In this document: positions 32,193-41,423 of the stretch, piece by piece
Layout of the letters: each line of letters starts with the position of its first letter
Numbering within the stretch: the first letter of the stretch is position 1
Source: an uncultured Bacteroides sp.
Lineage (GTDB): Bacteria; Bacteroidota; Bacteroidia; Bacteroidales; Bacteroidaceae
DNA length: 51,105 nucleotides
Assembly (NCBI GenBank): GCA_949288585.1
Contig: CASEKR010000009.1
Span: 1-51,105 of the forward strand
Reading direction: 5' to 3'
Made by a program: the position numbers and the translations under genes
The notes under the pieces: model-generated
Told to the model about the DNA's origin: nothing
The model's input: the letters and a program-made list of their open reading frames with translations, nothing else
Database searches by the model: none

Positions 32193-32540
32193 ACTGCTAA
32201 GAAATTAAATGGTTGAACAATCCGAAAGTTTAAATCGCTCCATTACCCTTTTCGTCAGCATGTTTGCGGAGAGGGAATGATTTTTCTTTGCTAAATAAAG
32301 TTAATAAGACCCCTGCTTGGCGGGAGTATAGTGTATATTAGGGTGGAAACGAGTTATTAATCTTTAAACACCAAAGCCATGAAGAAAGCACCTCCTTGAT
32401 TCTTTTTTAAAAGCAGGGACCGGCTCCCAGAGCAGTCCCTGCGCGGTACGGATGCGTGCCCGAAGGTTTCGAAGCAGACGGGCGCCGTGTCGCAATTTTG
32501 TTCCTAACAATTTATTCAATCATTAAAAACGCGCAAATTT
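32193..32540. other. susC upstream region with candidate ECF promoter and leader
   Basis: The 348 nt hold a candidate ECF promoter (32309-32335), a six-codon leader frame (32380-32400) and a GC-rich hairpin (GCAGGGAC 32414-32421 against GTCCCTGC 32436-32443). The RNA leader before susC would be about 200 nt. No full-size gene is seen. Confidence 0.5.
32309..32335 (+). promoter_or_regulatory. Candidate ECF-dependent promoter of susC
   Basis: ACCCCTG (32309-32315), 15 nt, GTGTA (32331-32335). Both boxes and the spacing are identical to the motif upstream of fecR. The expected start is near 32342. Confidence 0.5.
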
Positions 32541-35500
32541 ATGGATTATCTTTCGAATGTTGAAAGAAGAGGCAAGAATGTAAACGCATTTTTAGCATTT
32601 TTGCTGTTTCTATGTATGGCGCTGGCTCCCGGAAGAGGGTGGGCGCAAGAGAAGTCTGTCACGCTGGACGTGCAGGGGGCGAACCTCGAGTCTGTGTTGA
32701 AGCAGATAGAAAAGCAGACGGACCTGACATTTTTTTATGACCAAAGCGTGGTGGATGCGGCGCCGGCAGTGACCGTCCGTTTGTCCGGCGTGTCGCCCCA
32801 GGCGGCTTTGGATGCGATTGCCCGGCAGACAGGGCTGAGTTTCAATAGGGATAATAATACGGTGACCGTGGGCAAGGGCTCACAAGCAGGAAAGACGACG
32901 GGCCTCTCTACCGTCCGTGGCAAGGTGGTGGACGCGAATGGCGAACCGCTGGTGGGCGTGAGCGTGGCGTTGGAAGGCAGTTCGCGGGGCGTCATCACGG
33001 ATGCGGACGGCAACTACACCCTGTCCAATGTGCCTCAAGACGCTTACTTGGTGTTCTCTTACGTCGGTTTTGAAACGGCAAGGCTGAAAGCCGACGCCCG
33101 TCACACGCGCGAGGTCATCTTGCGGGAAGACGCCGAGTTGCTGGACGAGGTGGTCGTTGTGGGCTACGGCACGCAGAAGAAGGTCAACCTGACGGGCGCG
33201 GTCGCAGTGGTCGAGAGCGAGGAACTGGTCAACCGTTCTGCGCCCAACATGTCCCGCCTGTTGCAGGGTGCGGTGCCCAACATGACCATCAACTTCGCTT
33301 CGGGTTCGCCCATACAGGGGGGTACCATCAACATCCGTGGTATCAACACCATCAGCGGCACGGCCAACCCGTTGGTCTTGATTGACGGCATTGAGGGGGA
33401 CATCAACAGTGTGAACCCCAATGACGTGGAGTCGATAAGCGTCTTGAAGGATGCCTCTTCGTCGGCTGTATATGGTGCCCGTGCCGCCTATGGCGTGATT
33501 CTGATTACGACCAAGGAAAGCTCGGAAAACAAGGTGACGGTCAACTACAACGGGCGTTTCAGCTTCGGCAAGAACACCACTTCTACCGACTACGAGACGC
33601 GCGGCTTCTATTCGGCCGCCATTGCCAACATGTTTTATAGCACCTATCAGGGCATACCCTACCAAGACCTCACGGAGGAAGATTACTACGAGATGTGGAT
33701 ACGCCGCAACGACGCAGTGGAAGACCCGTCGCGCCCCTGGGTGGTGGAAAAGAACGGGCAGTACAAGTATTACGGCAACTTCGACTGGTACAACTTCTTG
33801 TTTGACAACACGCGGCCCACGTGGGAACACAATGTCAGCGTCTCCGGCGGGAACGACAAGGTAAAATATTTGCTTTCAGGAAACTATTATACGCAGAGAG
33901 GCGTCATGCGCATAGATGCGGACCGCTACAAGAAGTACAACTTCCGTTCGAAGATTACGGCCCAGTTGAACGACTGGCTGGAAATCAGCAACAACACGTC
34001 CTACTACGCCACCCAGTACACCTATCCGGGACGTTCGGGCACGGAAGAAATGTTCAACCAGGCTTCTTGTGGTGGTTTGGCCAATGTAGTACCGGTAAAT
34101 CCGGACGGGTCGTTGGTTTATTTGAATCCTATGTCCAACACCGGAGCCAACCATGTAATGGGTGGTATTGGCGCCATCTTGCTGAGCAACCAGCAGAAAG
34201 GCCGGCAGCCCAACAAGCAGAACAGTTATGATTTCTCCACCACGTTCGAGGTGGCTATCAAGCCCGTCAAGCATCTGGAGATAAGGGGTAGCTACAACTG
34301 GTCGCGCTATAACTACAACGACGTGAACCGCAACTTGCCGGTGCAATACTCCATGACACCGGGCGTCCTCACCGACATGACCGTAGACCAGTGTGGCGGC
34401 AACTACCTGGCAGAGGAGCACAATGCTAACACGCGGCAGACCATCAATGCTTATGCCACTTACGACAACCTGTTTGCCGGCAAACATAATGTAAAAATCA
34501 TGGGTGGAGTGAACTATGAAAGCCGTTATTACAAAAATAACTTCATGAGGCGTGAAGGTTCGCTCTCTGACGAACTGAACGATTTCAACCTGGCCACCGG
34601 CGAAGACTTCTCCATCACGGGCGGACAAAATGAATACAAGCTGTTCGGTATGTTCTACCGCCTGAACTACGGCTTTGACGACCGCTACCTGTTTGAGGCC
34701 AGCGGACGATATGACGGCAGTTCCCGCTTCCGCCGGGGCGACCGCTATGGTTTCTTCCCCTCGTTCTCGGCGGCATGGCGCGTCAGTGAGGAAGAGTTCT
34801 TCCAGCCGGCCAGGAAGTATATGGACAACCTGAAGCTGCGCCTGTCCTACGGCTCGCTGGGCAACCAGGCTTCCGTGGGCTACTACGACTACATGCAGCT
34901 TATCAATACCGGCAGCCAGCTGAACTACAAGTTCGGCGGCAGCAGCAAGGCTTACTACGCCTCCGAGTCGGCTCCCAATGCCAGTGACATGACCTGGGAA
35001 ACCGTCATCACCAAGAACATCGGCCTGGACATGGGCTTCCTGGGCAACCGATTGAATGTCGGCTTCGATGCCTATATCCGCGACACGAAAGACATGCTGA
35101 TGCCCGGCAAGACCCTGCCGGCCGTCTACGGCGCGTCGTCGCCCAAGATGAATGCGGCCGACCTGCGCACCAAGGGTTGGGAACTGAGCGCGACGTGGGA
35201 CGACAGCTTTGTCGTGGCAGGCAAGCCCCTGCGTTACCAGGTGACGTTCGGCATCGGCGACAACACGTCTGAAATCACGAAGTACGACAATCCCAACAAG
35301 ACCCTGACCGACCCGTATGTGGGCATGAAGCTGGGCGACATCTGGGGATACAAGATTGACGGTTATTTCCTGAGCGACGAAGAGGCTGCCAACTGGAAAG
35401 TAGACCAGTCGATAGTAAACACCATGATTAACCAGAGCGTGATAGACAACGGCCTTCATGCCGGCGACCTGAAGTTCGTGGATGTGGACGGCAATGGCAA

Positions 35501-36095
35501 GATTGAGAAGACTACTTCGGCCAACGACATCAAAGACCAGGTGATTATCGGTAACTCCATGCCGCGTTACAATTACAGCGCTTCACTGTCCGCTTCGTGG
35601 AACGGGATAGACGTTTCGATGCTCTTCCAGGGCGTGGGACGCCAGCATTGGTATCCGAACGGCGAAGCAATGGACTTCTGGGGACCGTATGCCCGTCCTT
35701 ACACGGCACGGGTTCCGCGTGATTTCATGAGTCAAGTTTGGAGTGAAGAAAATCCGAATGCTTATTTCCCCCGTCCCAGAGGCTATGTGGCCCTGATTAG
35801 TGACCGCGAGTTGGTAGAGGTCAACAACCGCTACTTGCAGAACGTGGGCTATTGCCGCCTGAAGAACTTCACCATCGGTTACACCTTGCCCAAGAAGTGG
35901 ACGCAGAAGGTGCAGATTCAGAAGTTGCGTGTCTACTTCAGTGGTGAGAACCTGCTGACGTTCAGCAAGCTGCATTCCGACTTCATCGACCCGGAACAGG
36001 CTTCGGGTACGAACACATGGAACTCATACCGTTCGGCAGTCCAGAACTATCCGTATGCAAAGATGTTCTCTTTCGGCGTGGAAATACAGCTTTAA
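32541..36095 (+). CDS. SusC/RagA-family TonB-dependent receptor with STN domain
   Basis: This is an outer-membrane TonB-dependent importer for oligosaccharides or similar ligands, forming a lidded complex with the SusD protein. It has 1184 residues. The signal peptide runs to about 36 (LLFLCMALAPGRGWAQ). The STN signalling domain is at about 38-112 (VTLDVQGANLESVLKQIEKQ), followed by a carboxypeptidase-regulatory-like domain at about 124-197 (VRGKVVDANGEPLVGVSVAL). A TonB-box-like LDEVVVVGYGTQ is at 201-212, the plug at about 215-330 (NIRGINTISG), then the beta-barrel ending in FSFGVEIQL. The STN domain marks it as a signalling transducer that contacts the FecR protein encoded upstream. The ligand is unknown. 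Confidence 0.97.
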   Translation: MDYLSNVERRGKNVNAFLAFLLFLCMALAPGRGWAQEKSVTLDVQGANLESVLKQIEKQTDLTFFYDQSVVDAAPAVTVRLSGVSPQAALDAIARQTGLSFNRDNNTVTVGKGSQAGKTTGLSTVRGKVVDANGEPLVGVSVALEGSSRGVITDADGNYTLSNVPQDAYLVFSYVGFETARLKADARHTREVILREDAELLDEVVVVGYGTQKKVNLTGAVAVVESEELVNRSAPNMSRLLQGAVPNMTINFASGSPIQGGTINIRGINTISGTANPLVLIDGIEGDINSVNPNDVESISVLKDASSSAVYGARAAYGVILITTKESSENKVTVNYNGRFSFGKNTTSTDYETRGFYSAAIANMFYSTYQGIPYQDLTEEDYYEMWIRRNDAVEDPSRPWVVEKNGQYKYYGNFDWYNFLFDNTRPTWEHNVSVSGGNDKVKYLLSGNYYTQRGVMRIDADRYKKYNFRSKITAQLNDWLEISNNTSYYATQYTYPGRSGTEEMFNQASCGGLANVVPVNPDGSLVYLNPMSNTGANHVMGGIGAILLSNQQKGRQPNKQNSYDFSTTFEVAIKPVKHLEIRGSYNWSRYNYNDVNRNLPVQYSMTPGVLTDMTVDQCGGNYLAEEHNANTRQTINAYATYDNLFAGKHNVKIMGGVNYESRYYKNNFMRREGSLSDELNDFNLATGEDFSITGGQNEYKLFGMFYRLNYGFDDRYLFEASGRYDGSSRFRRGDRYGFFPSFSAAWRVSEEEFFQPARKYMDNLKLRLSYGSLGNQASVGYYDYMQLINTGSQLNYKFGGSSKAYYASESAPNASDMTWETVITKNIGLDMGFLGNRLNVGFDAYIRDTKDMLMPGKTLPAVYGASSPKMNAADLRTKGWELSATWDDSFVVAGKPLRYQVTFGIGDNTSEITKYDNPNKTLTDPYVGMKLGDIWGYKIDGYFLSDEEAANWKVDQSIVNTMINQSVIDNGLHAGDLKFVDVDGNGKIEKTTSANDIKDQVIIGNSMPRYNYSASLSASWNGIDVSMLFQGVGRQHWYPNGEAMDFWGPYARPYTARVPRDFMSQVWSEENPNAYFPRPRGYVALISDRELVEVNNRYLQNVGYCRLKNFTIGYTLPKKWTQKVQIQKLRVYFSGENLLTFSKLHSDFIDPEQASGTNTWNSYRSAVQNYPYAKMFSFGVEIQL

Positions 36096-36121
36096 TTTAA
36101 CTTCTAAAAAATGATAGGAAT

Positions 36122-37858
36122 ATGAAAACAACCAGACTTATCATCTATACTGCTCTGTTTGGCCTCGCTTTCCTGGCCACGTCTTGCGACGACATCTTGG
36201 ACGTGACCCCGAAAGACAGGTTGGTCGCAGAGACTTATTTCAAGACAGAAGAGCAGCTGGAACTGTTCAGCAACCGCTTCTATGAGCAGAACTTTACCGG
36301 CACCAGCAACATGTTCAAGGAAAATGCCGACCAGTTTATCATTTCTCCTTTGGACGCAGCCATCAGCGGACAGCGTTATGTTCCGGAGACCGGCGGCGGA
36401 TGGGATTGGGGAAACCTGCGTTCCATCAATTACTTCCTGGCCAATATCCACAATTGTGATTCGGAGACGGCCCGGGTGAAATACGAGGGTATCGCCCGCT
36501 TTTTCCGCGCTTACTTTTATTTTGAGAAGGTGAAGCGTTTCGGCGACGTGCCCTGGTATGACAAGGTGCTCGATTCGTCCGACCCCGATCTCTACAAGGC
36601 CAGGGATTCGCGTGAGCTTGTCATGGATAAGGTGATGGAGGACGTCAATGCCGCCATCGACATCTTGGCCCAGTACAGCCCGTCGAAAGACGTGTATCGC
36701 ATCACCTGGTGGACAGCCTTGGCCCTGAAGTCGCGCATGGGGCTGTTTGAAGGGACTTTCCGCAAATACCACGGGCTGGAAGGCTGGGAGCGTTACCTGA
36801 ACGATTGTGTGGAAGCGTCGGAGGAACTGATGAATGCCCGCAATGGGTACAGCATCTACACGATGGGCAGCACGCCCTACCGCAACCTGTTCATTGCAGA
36901 GGATGCCATCGATACGGAAATTATCCTGGCACGGGACTATGATTCGGCTTTGTCCATGCAGCACAACATCCGGGAATATGTCAGTTCCCCGTCGACAGGG
37001 CGTCCGGGCATGAGCCGCAAGATGGTGAACTATTACCTGAAGAGCGACGGTACGCGCTTCACGGACAATCCGGACTATGCGACGATGGAGTTCAAAGATG
37101 AAATCAAGGACCGCGACCCGCGCTTGGGACAGACCATCCGTACAGAAGGCATCAGCATGAACGGCACCATGACCGGATACCAGTTGAGCAAGTTCGCGCA
37201 GGTGATAGCTGACGGTAATGTGCCGCAGGGCAACGACCTCCCGATTTTCCGCTATGCCGAGGTGGTGCTGAACTGCGCCGAGGCGAAAGCCGAGTTGGGC
37301 ACGTTGAGACAGGACGACCTGGAGAAAACCATCAACCGCTTGCGCGACCGCGTGGACATGCCGGGACTGAACATGAGCGATGCCAATGCCAACCCCGATT
37401 CTTACTTGTGCGATCCGAAGACCGGTTATGTCAATGTGTCGGAAAACAACAAGGGCGTGATTCTGGAAATCCGCCGCGAACGCGCCATCGAACTGGCCAT
37501 GGAAGGCTTCCGCTACTACGACCTGATGCGTTGGAAGGAAGGCCAGTGTGTGGCACAACCCATGCTGGGTATCTACATTCCTGCCGGCAAGCTGAACCAG
37601 GCGTATGACATCGACGGCGACGGCAAGGATGATGTCTGCTTCTTCAACACCGGTTCACAGCCTTCGTTGGGCGACCTGAGCTATGTGCAGTTAGGCGGCG
37701 TCACGCTGCTGGAGAACGGCGACAAGGGTTGTCTGCGGCTGTATGACAACATCGACCGGACTTGGAATGAGGAGCGGGATTACCTGTATCCGATTCCGCG
37801 TCAGGAGATAGTGCTCACGGGGGGCGTCGTGAAACAGAATCCCGGCTGGGAAGATTGA
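36122..37858 (+). CDS. SusD/RagB-family nutrient-binding lipoprotein
   Basis: This is a surface lipoprotein that captures substrate and closes over the SusC barrel. It has 578 residues with lipobox LATSC near residues 18-22. The start of the mature part is typical (CDDILDVTPKDRLVAETYFK). TPR-like helices (ARFFRAYFYFEKVKRFGDVP) and the C-terminal RagB signature ILEIRRERAIELAMEGFRYYD, abbreviated here as EIRRERAIELAMEGFRYYD, are clear. It lies 26 nt after susC. The gene pair defines the utilisation locus. Confidence 0.97.
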   Translation: MKTTRLIIYTALFGLAFLATSCDDILDVTPKDRLVAETYFKTEEQLELFSNRFYEQNFTGTSNMFKENADQFIISPLDAAISGQRYVPETGGGWDWGNLRSINYFLANIHNCDSETARVKYEGIARFFRAYFYFEKVKRFGDVPWYDKVLDSSDPDLYKARDSRELVMDKVMEDVNAAIDILAQYSPSKDVYRITWWTALALKSRMGLFEGTFRKYHGLEGWERYLNDCVEASEELMNARNGYSIYTMGSTPYRNLFIAEDAIDTEIILARDYDSALSMQHNIREYVSSPSTGRPGMSRKMVNYYLKSDGTRFTDNPDYATMEFKDEIKDRDPRLGQTIRTEGISMNGTMTGYQLSKFAQVIADGNVPQGNDLPIFRYAEVVLNCAEAKAELGTLRQDDLEKTINRLRDRVDMPGLNMSDANANPDSYLCDPKTGYVNVSENNKGVILEIRRERAIELAMEGFRYYDLMRWKEGQCVAQPMLGIYIPAGKLNQAYDIDGDGKDDVCFFNTGSQPSLGDLSYVQLGGVTLLENGDKGCLRLYDNIDRTWNEERDYLYPIPRQEIVLTGGVVKQNPGWED

Positions 37859-38075
37859 CGGACGGGTGAAAACAGTAATCAATTGTCAAACAAGTGGGTT
37901 TGTCGAAAATGAGCGTTGCTATCAAACTGTCATGCTGAACGCATGTGAAGCATCTCCCGCAAGCAAAAGTCAGTAGGAGATCCTTCACTACGTTCAGGAT
38001 GACAGAGCAAAACGATAGTCAAAACTTATTCCGACACACACACATCTAAAAAACTGAACTATAAACTGATAGATT
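37859..38075. other. Gap with palindromic repeat between susD and the NAGPA gene
   Basis: No gene is seen. A palindromic dispersed repeat occupies 37927-38005. No promoter consensus was found, so the downstream genes may be read from the susC promoter. Confidence 0.5.
37927..38005. repeat. TGTCATG..GGAGATCCTTCAC palindromic dispersed repeat, copy B
   Basis: CTGTCATGCTGAACG (37927-37941) and CGTTCAGGATGACAG (37991-38005) pair at 14 of 15 positions. Inner arms GAAGCATCTCC and GGAGATCCTTC also pair. The plan is the same as the element at 26897-26993. Confidence 0.85.
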
Positions 38076-39125
38076 ATGAGAAAAATAAGTTTTCAAGAGT
38101 ATAGCTGGCGTAATGCCGCAAGCAGCCTGGTGATATTGTTGCTGATGCCTTTCCTGATGGCATGTTCGGACAAGGGCGACAATAGTGATTATCATTTCCC
38201 GTATGAACCGGACGCGGGTGAGACGGATAATAACGAGTACACGCAGCCCGGTGAATGGACGGAAGAAGAGGTCATGGAGGGAGTGATATGGCATAGTTTC
38301 AAAGGGGTGGAAGAAATCACCAATGCCTCGCAGATTATCAATGTCCTGGAAGTTGACCTGAACAATCCCCGCTACAAAGTGGATTTCTATTACTACGGGC
38401 CTAACGGCGTTACTTTGCCCGATGCAATGAAAGAGTTTCCCGGTGCCATCGGCGGTTTGAATGCGGCTTATGAGTTGAGCAGCGTGTACATTAAAACTGA
38501 AGGCATTGTCCATTTCCAGGAATTGACTTCTACCCTCATGAGCACCGGAATTGCCAACTGGAAAAACGAGGGAGCCGTTTGCCTGGACAATGACAGGGAC
38601 ATCAGTTTCATGTATCTGCGCGGAAAGTCATTGGCTGAGCAGAAAGCGGCTTTCCAGGCATCTACGTCTGCCAACATCTTCTCCAGCGCGGCCATGCTGG
38701 TATGGGATTTCGAGAATGTGGGCGAGACATTTGTCAACACGCAGGACATGACCCAGGAAGAACTGGAGTCTTCCTTCAACGCGGAAGACCCCATTCGTCA
38801 CCAGGGAGGAACAAACCCGCGCAGCGCCATCGGCTTGACGGAAGACAACCACCTGTTGCTGATAGCCGTGGACGGCCGTCGTACCGACATCTCTACCGGC
38901 ATGAGCGTGGGAGACCTGGCACAGGTGCTGATAGAGAAATTCCATCCTGAATATGCGCTGAACATGGACGGTGGAGGCTCTACGACTTTGTGCGTCAAAG
39001 ACCGTGGCGATGCTAATACCAATATCGTGAACTATCCTACGGACAACGGCCAGTTCGACCATGGCGGCGCACGCAGGGTGAGCACATTCTTTATTGTTAC
39101 GGATACACAATCGGCTAATAATTAA
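38076..39125 (+). CDS. NAGPA-domain phosphodiester glycosidase lipoprotein
   Basis: This is a predicted phosphodiester glycosidase, related to the enzyme that uncovers mannose-6-phosphate by removing GlcNAc. It has 349 residues with lipobox FLMAC (Cys30). The NAGPA domain covers about 85-345. It begins INVLEVDLNNPRYKVDFYY and includes GGLNAAYEL, TNPRSAIGLTEDNHLLLIAV, DGRRTDISTGMSVGDLAQV, ALNMDGGGSTTLCVKD and GGARRVSTFFIV. The DGGGSTT motif is characteristic. Placement after SusD suggests it acts on a phosphodiester-linked sugar brought to the cell surface. The exact bond is not known. Confidence 0.88.
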   Translation: MRKISFQEYSWRNAASSLVILLLMPFLMACSDKGDNSDYHFPYEPDAGETDNNEYTQPGEWTEEEVMEGVIWHSFKGVEEITNASQIINVLEVDLNNPRYKVDFYYYGPNGVTLPDAMKEFPGAIGGLNAAYELSSVYIKTEGIVHFQELTSTLMSTGIANWKNEGAVCLDNDRDISFMYLRGKSLAEQKAAFQASTSANIFSSAAMLVWDFENVGETFVNTQDMTQEELESSFNAEDPIRHQGGTNPRSAIGLTEDNHLLLIAVDGRRTDISTGMSVGDLAQVLIEKFHPEYALNMDGGGSTTLCVKDRGDANTNIVNYPTDNGQFDHGGARRVSTFFIVTDTQSANN

Positions 39126-39136
39126 TACGAACGGTT

Positions 39137-41275
39137 ATGAAAAACAATAGATTCAATTTATGGAAATGTTCCCCGGGAGCTACGTTCTTTGCCGCATTGT
39201 TGGCGATACTGTTCTTGGGAACCGGTTGCTCGGATTTTGATCCTCTGGATTCTTATAGCCGCATCCCGCCCGACAGGAGCCAGAATGACGATGAGGAAGG
39301 CGGCGGACTGTTTGAAAGCGGTTACGGTACGGAAAGCGAACCGTATGTCATCGTGAATGCGGAACAGTTGCAAAGAATGGCGAACGCCTTGGTGTCGGAT
39401 AAGTTTGTTTACTTCCAATTGGGAGCGGACATAGACATGTCTGGCATCGAAAACTGGACACCGCTCAACTCTATCGACCCTTACAACAAGTTTATTTCGT
39501 TCGATGGGAACAACCATGTCATTAAGAATTTCTCTTGCAGCGGGAAGAGTTACTCCAGTTTCTTCGGTGTGCTGAACGGCGAATGCAAGAATGTCGGCTT
39601 TGTCAATGCCAATGTCTCCGGCACCAATGCCACCGGCATTATCGGCGGCTACATCGGCGACGGCAATGCGGACGAAAGACATGTCGGGTATGTGGAGAAC
39701 TGCTATGTGACAGGTACGGTCACTTCGACTAACGATGCCACGGCCGGCCTCTTCGGCAAAGTAGGTGCAGAGAAAAACGGTGTGAAGAATGTGGTGGTCA
39801 ACTGTTACTCGACGGCCGATGTAATGGCGCAAAGCGGTGACGCAGGCGGACTTATCGGTGTAGGGCCGATTGAGATAACCAACAGTTACTGTACCGGCAG
39901 CGTATCTTCTGCCACAGGCGCGGTGGGCGGTATAGTCGGCAGCCTGAACAATAAAGGCGTCGTGACAAACTGCATTGGTTGGAACAAGGAGTTTACGGGC
40001 AGCAAGAACATAGCCGGAGTGATTGGCTGGTCAAACGGCGATGCTACATGGGAAGTGGCGGACTGCTATACCTGGGAAGGCATCAAAGGCTTCACCGGAC
40101 AAACAAATGCTTGGCCATCTCCCAGCCAGATGTATAATGGCACTGTGAAGAGCAATGCGGAGTTGCAGGAGATTGCACGGGTCTGGGGCGGCTCTTGGTC
40201 TGCCACGACGAACAAAGGTTATCCTATCCTGGAATGGCAGGTGGCAAGGGGTGACTATGCCGAACTGGCTGGCCACTCGGAAATGACGGAACCCGAAGGC
40301 CCGGGCGATCCGACGGAACTTCCCGAAGGAGAGGGTACGGAGGCTGCGCCTTACCTGCTTGCCACTGCCAATCATCTCGTGCAGATGAAGTCTTTGGTAA
40401 AGGGCGGGGAGACTGTTTACTTCAAGCTCACAGCAGATATTGACATGTCGGAAGTGGCAGACTGGGAACCGCTGAACTATGCCGATCCTTATGACAAGGC
40501 TGTCGACTTCAACGGGAATGGCCATACTATCAGTGGATTTACCTGTTCTTTCATGACTTATCCCAGCTTCTTCGGCGTGCTGAACGGCAAGGTGTACGAC
40601 GTGGCTTTTGAAGATGCGAATGTCAAGGCTGTTATCGGAAGCCATGCCGGTGTCATCGGCGGTTATATCGGGACCGGCGGCATTTCGGCAACATTGGAAA
40701 GAGTGGCCGTGCAGGGCCGGGTAGAAGGCACTGGCGGAGGCACCGTGGGCGGCATCGGTGGCATTGCGAAAGGAACGATTACTATTGTCGATTGTTATGC
40801 CGACGTCGATGTGGTCAGCACGGCGACTGGCATCATCAACCTGGGCATCGGCGGATTAATCGGGGATGTCTATCCCAATACACGGATTGAGGACTGCTAT
40901 GCGACGGGTATAGTGGATGGCGCAACTTCGGCGAATGACGGATTGAATGCCGGCGGTCTTTGCGGACGCCTGGTGGATGCTTCCCCTGAAACCGTTATTC
41001 TTAGGAACTGCATTGCCTGGAATGAATCGGTGGATGGCCGTGCGGCCAGCGGGCGTATTTGGGGACGGGACTGGGATGCGCTGGAACTGGACAACTGTTA
41101 TGCAAAGGCGGACATGGAGATGTTACAGGACAATGCGCCCAGGGTTTCAAAATATGCGCAGGCCGAAGACGGGCTGGATTGCGATGATATCTGCGCAACG
41201 GCCCAGAGCCTCGGGTGGAGTTCTGAGGTCTGGGACCTCGGAGGCGGTTTGCCTACTTTGAAGAGTTTGAAGTAG
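39137..41275 (+). CDS. GLUG-like beta-helix repeat lipoprotein with two modules
   Basis: This is a 712-residue lipoprotein with lipobox GTGC (Cys31). Two homologous halves follow: module 1 at about 65-370 (starting GTESEPYVIVNAEQLQRM) and module 2 at about 400-712 (starting GTEAAPYLLATANHLVQM). Each has a DIDMSxxxxWxPL motif, SFFGVLNG, and repeated GGxIGxxxx and NCYATG-like turns typical of GLUG/right-handed beta-helix adhesin repeats. The halves are separated by an acidic Pro/Glu linker (EPEGPGDPTELPEGEGTE). It lies 11 nt after the NAGPA gene, so it is probably a surface glycan-binding or structural partner of that enzyme. No catalytic motif is seen. Confidence 0.8.
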   Translation: MKNNRFNLWKCSPGATFFAALLAILFLGTGCSDFDPLDSYSRIPPDRSQNDDEEGGGLFESGYGTESEPYVIVNAEQLQRMANALVSDKFVYFQLGADIDMSGIENWTPLNSIDPYNKFISFDGNNHVIKNFSCSGKSYSSFFGVLNGECKNVGFVNANVSGTNATGIIGGYIGDGNADERHVGYVENCYVTGTVTSTNDATAGLFGKVGAEKNGVKNVVVNCYSTADVMAQSGDAGGLIGVGPIEITNSYCTGSVSSATGAVGGIVGSLNNKGVVTNCIGWNKEFTGSKNIAGVIGWSNGDATWEVADCYTWEGIKGFTGQTNAWPSPSQMYNGTVKSNAELQEIARVWGGSWSATTNKGYPILEWQVARGDYAELAGHSEMTEPEGPGDPTELPEGEGTEAAPYLLATANHLVQMKSLVKGGETVYFKLTADIDMSEVADWEPLNYADPYDKAVDFNGNGHTISGFTCSFMTYPSFFGVLNGKVYDVAFEDANVKAVIGSHAGVIGGYIGTGGISATLERVAVQGRVEGTGGGTVGGIGGIAKGTITIVDCYADVDVVSTATGIINLGIGGLIGDVYPNTRIEDCYATGIVDGATSANDGLNAGGLCGRLVDASPETVILRNCIAWNESVDGRAASGRIWGRDWDALELDNCYAKADMEMLQDNAPRVSKYAQAEDGLDCDDICATAQSLGWSSEVWDLGGGLPTLKSLK

Positions 41276-41296
41276 TATATCGTTAATTGGTAACAG

Positions 41297-41356
41297 GGTT
41301 CCACTTGATGTAGATCCTGACAATAGACCGGGAAGCATCAGGTGGAACCTTTTTTA
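41297..41356 (+). terminator. Terminator of the susCD operon
   Basis: GGTTCCACTTGATG (41297-41310) pairs with CATCAGGTGGAACC (41336-41349) at 13 of 14 positions, with a G-T pair. TTTTTTATT follows. Confidence 0.85.
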
Positions 41357-41423
41357 TTGCGAAAAGAAATATTCATTACGTTTTTTCTGTTTATGACTCA
41401 CAAACACATAACGCCATATTGAA

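Noticed and set aside
33876-37558. Long antisense frames over susC and susD
   Set aside because: Shadows of the SusC and SusD genes, with no domain motif.
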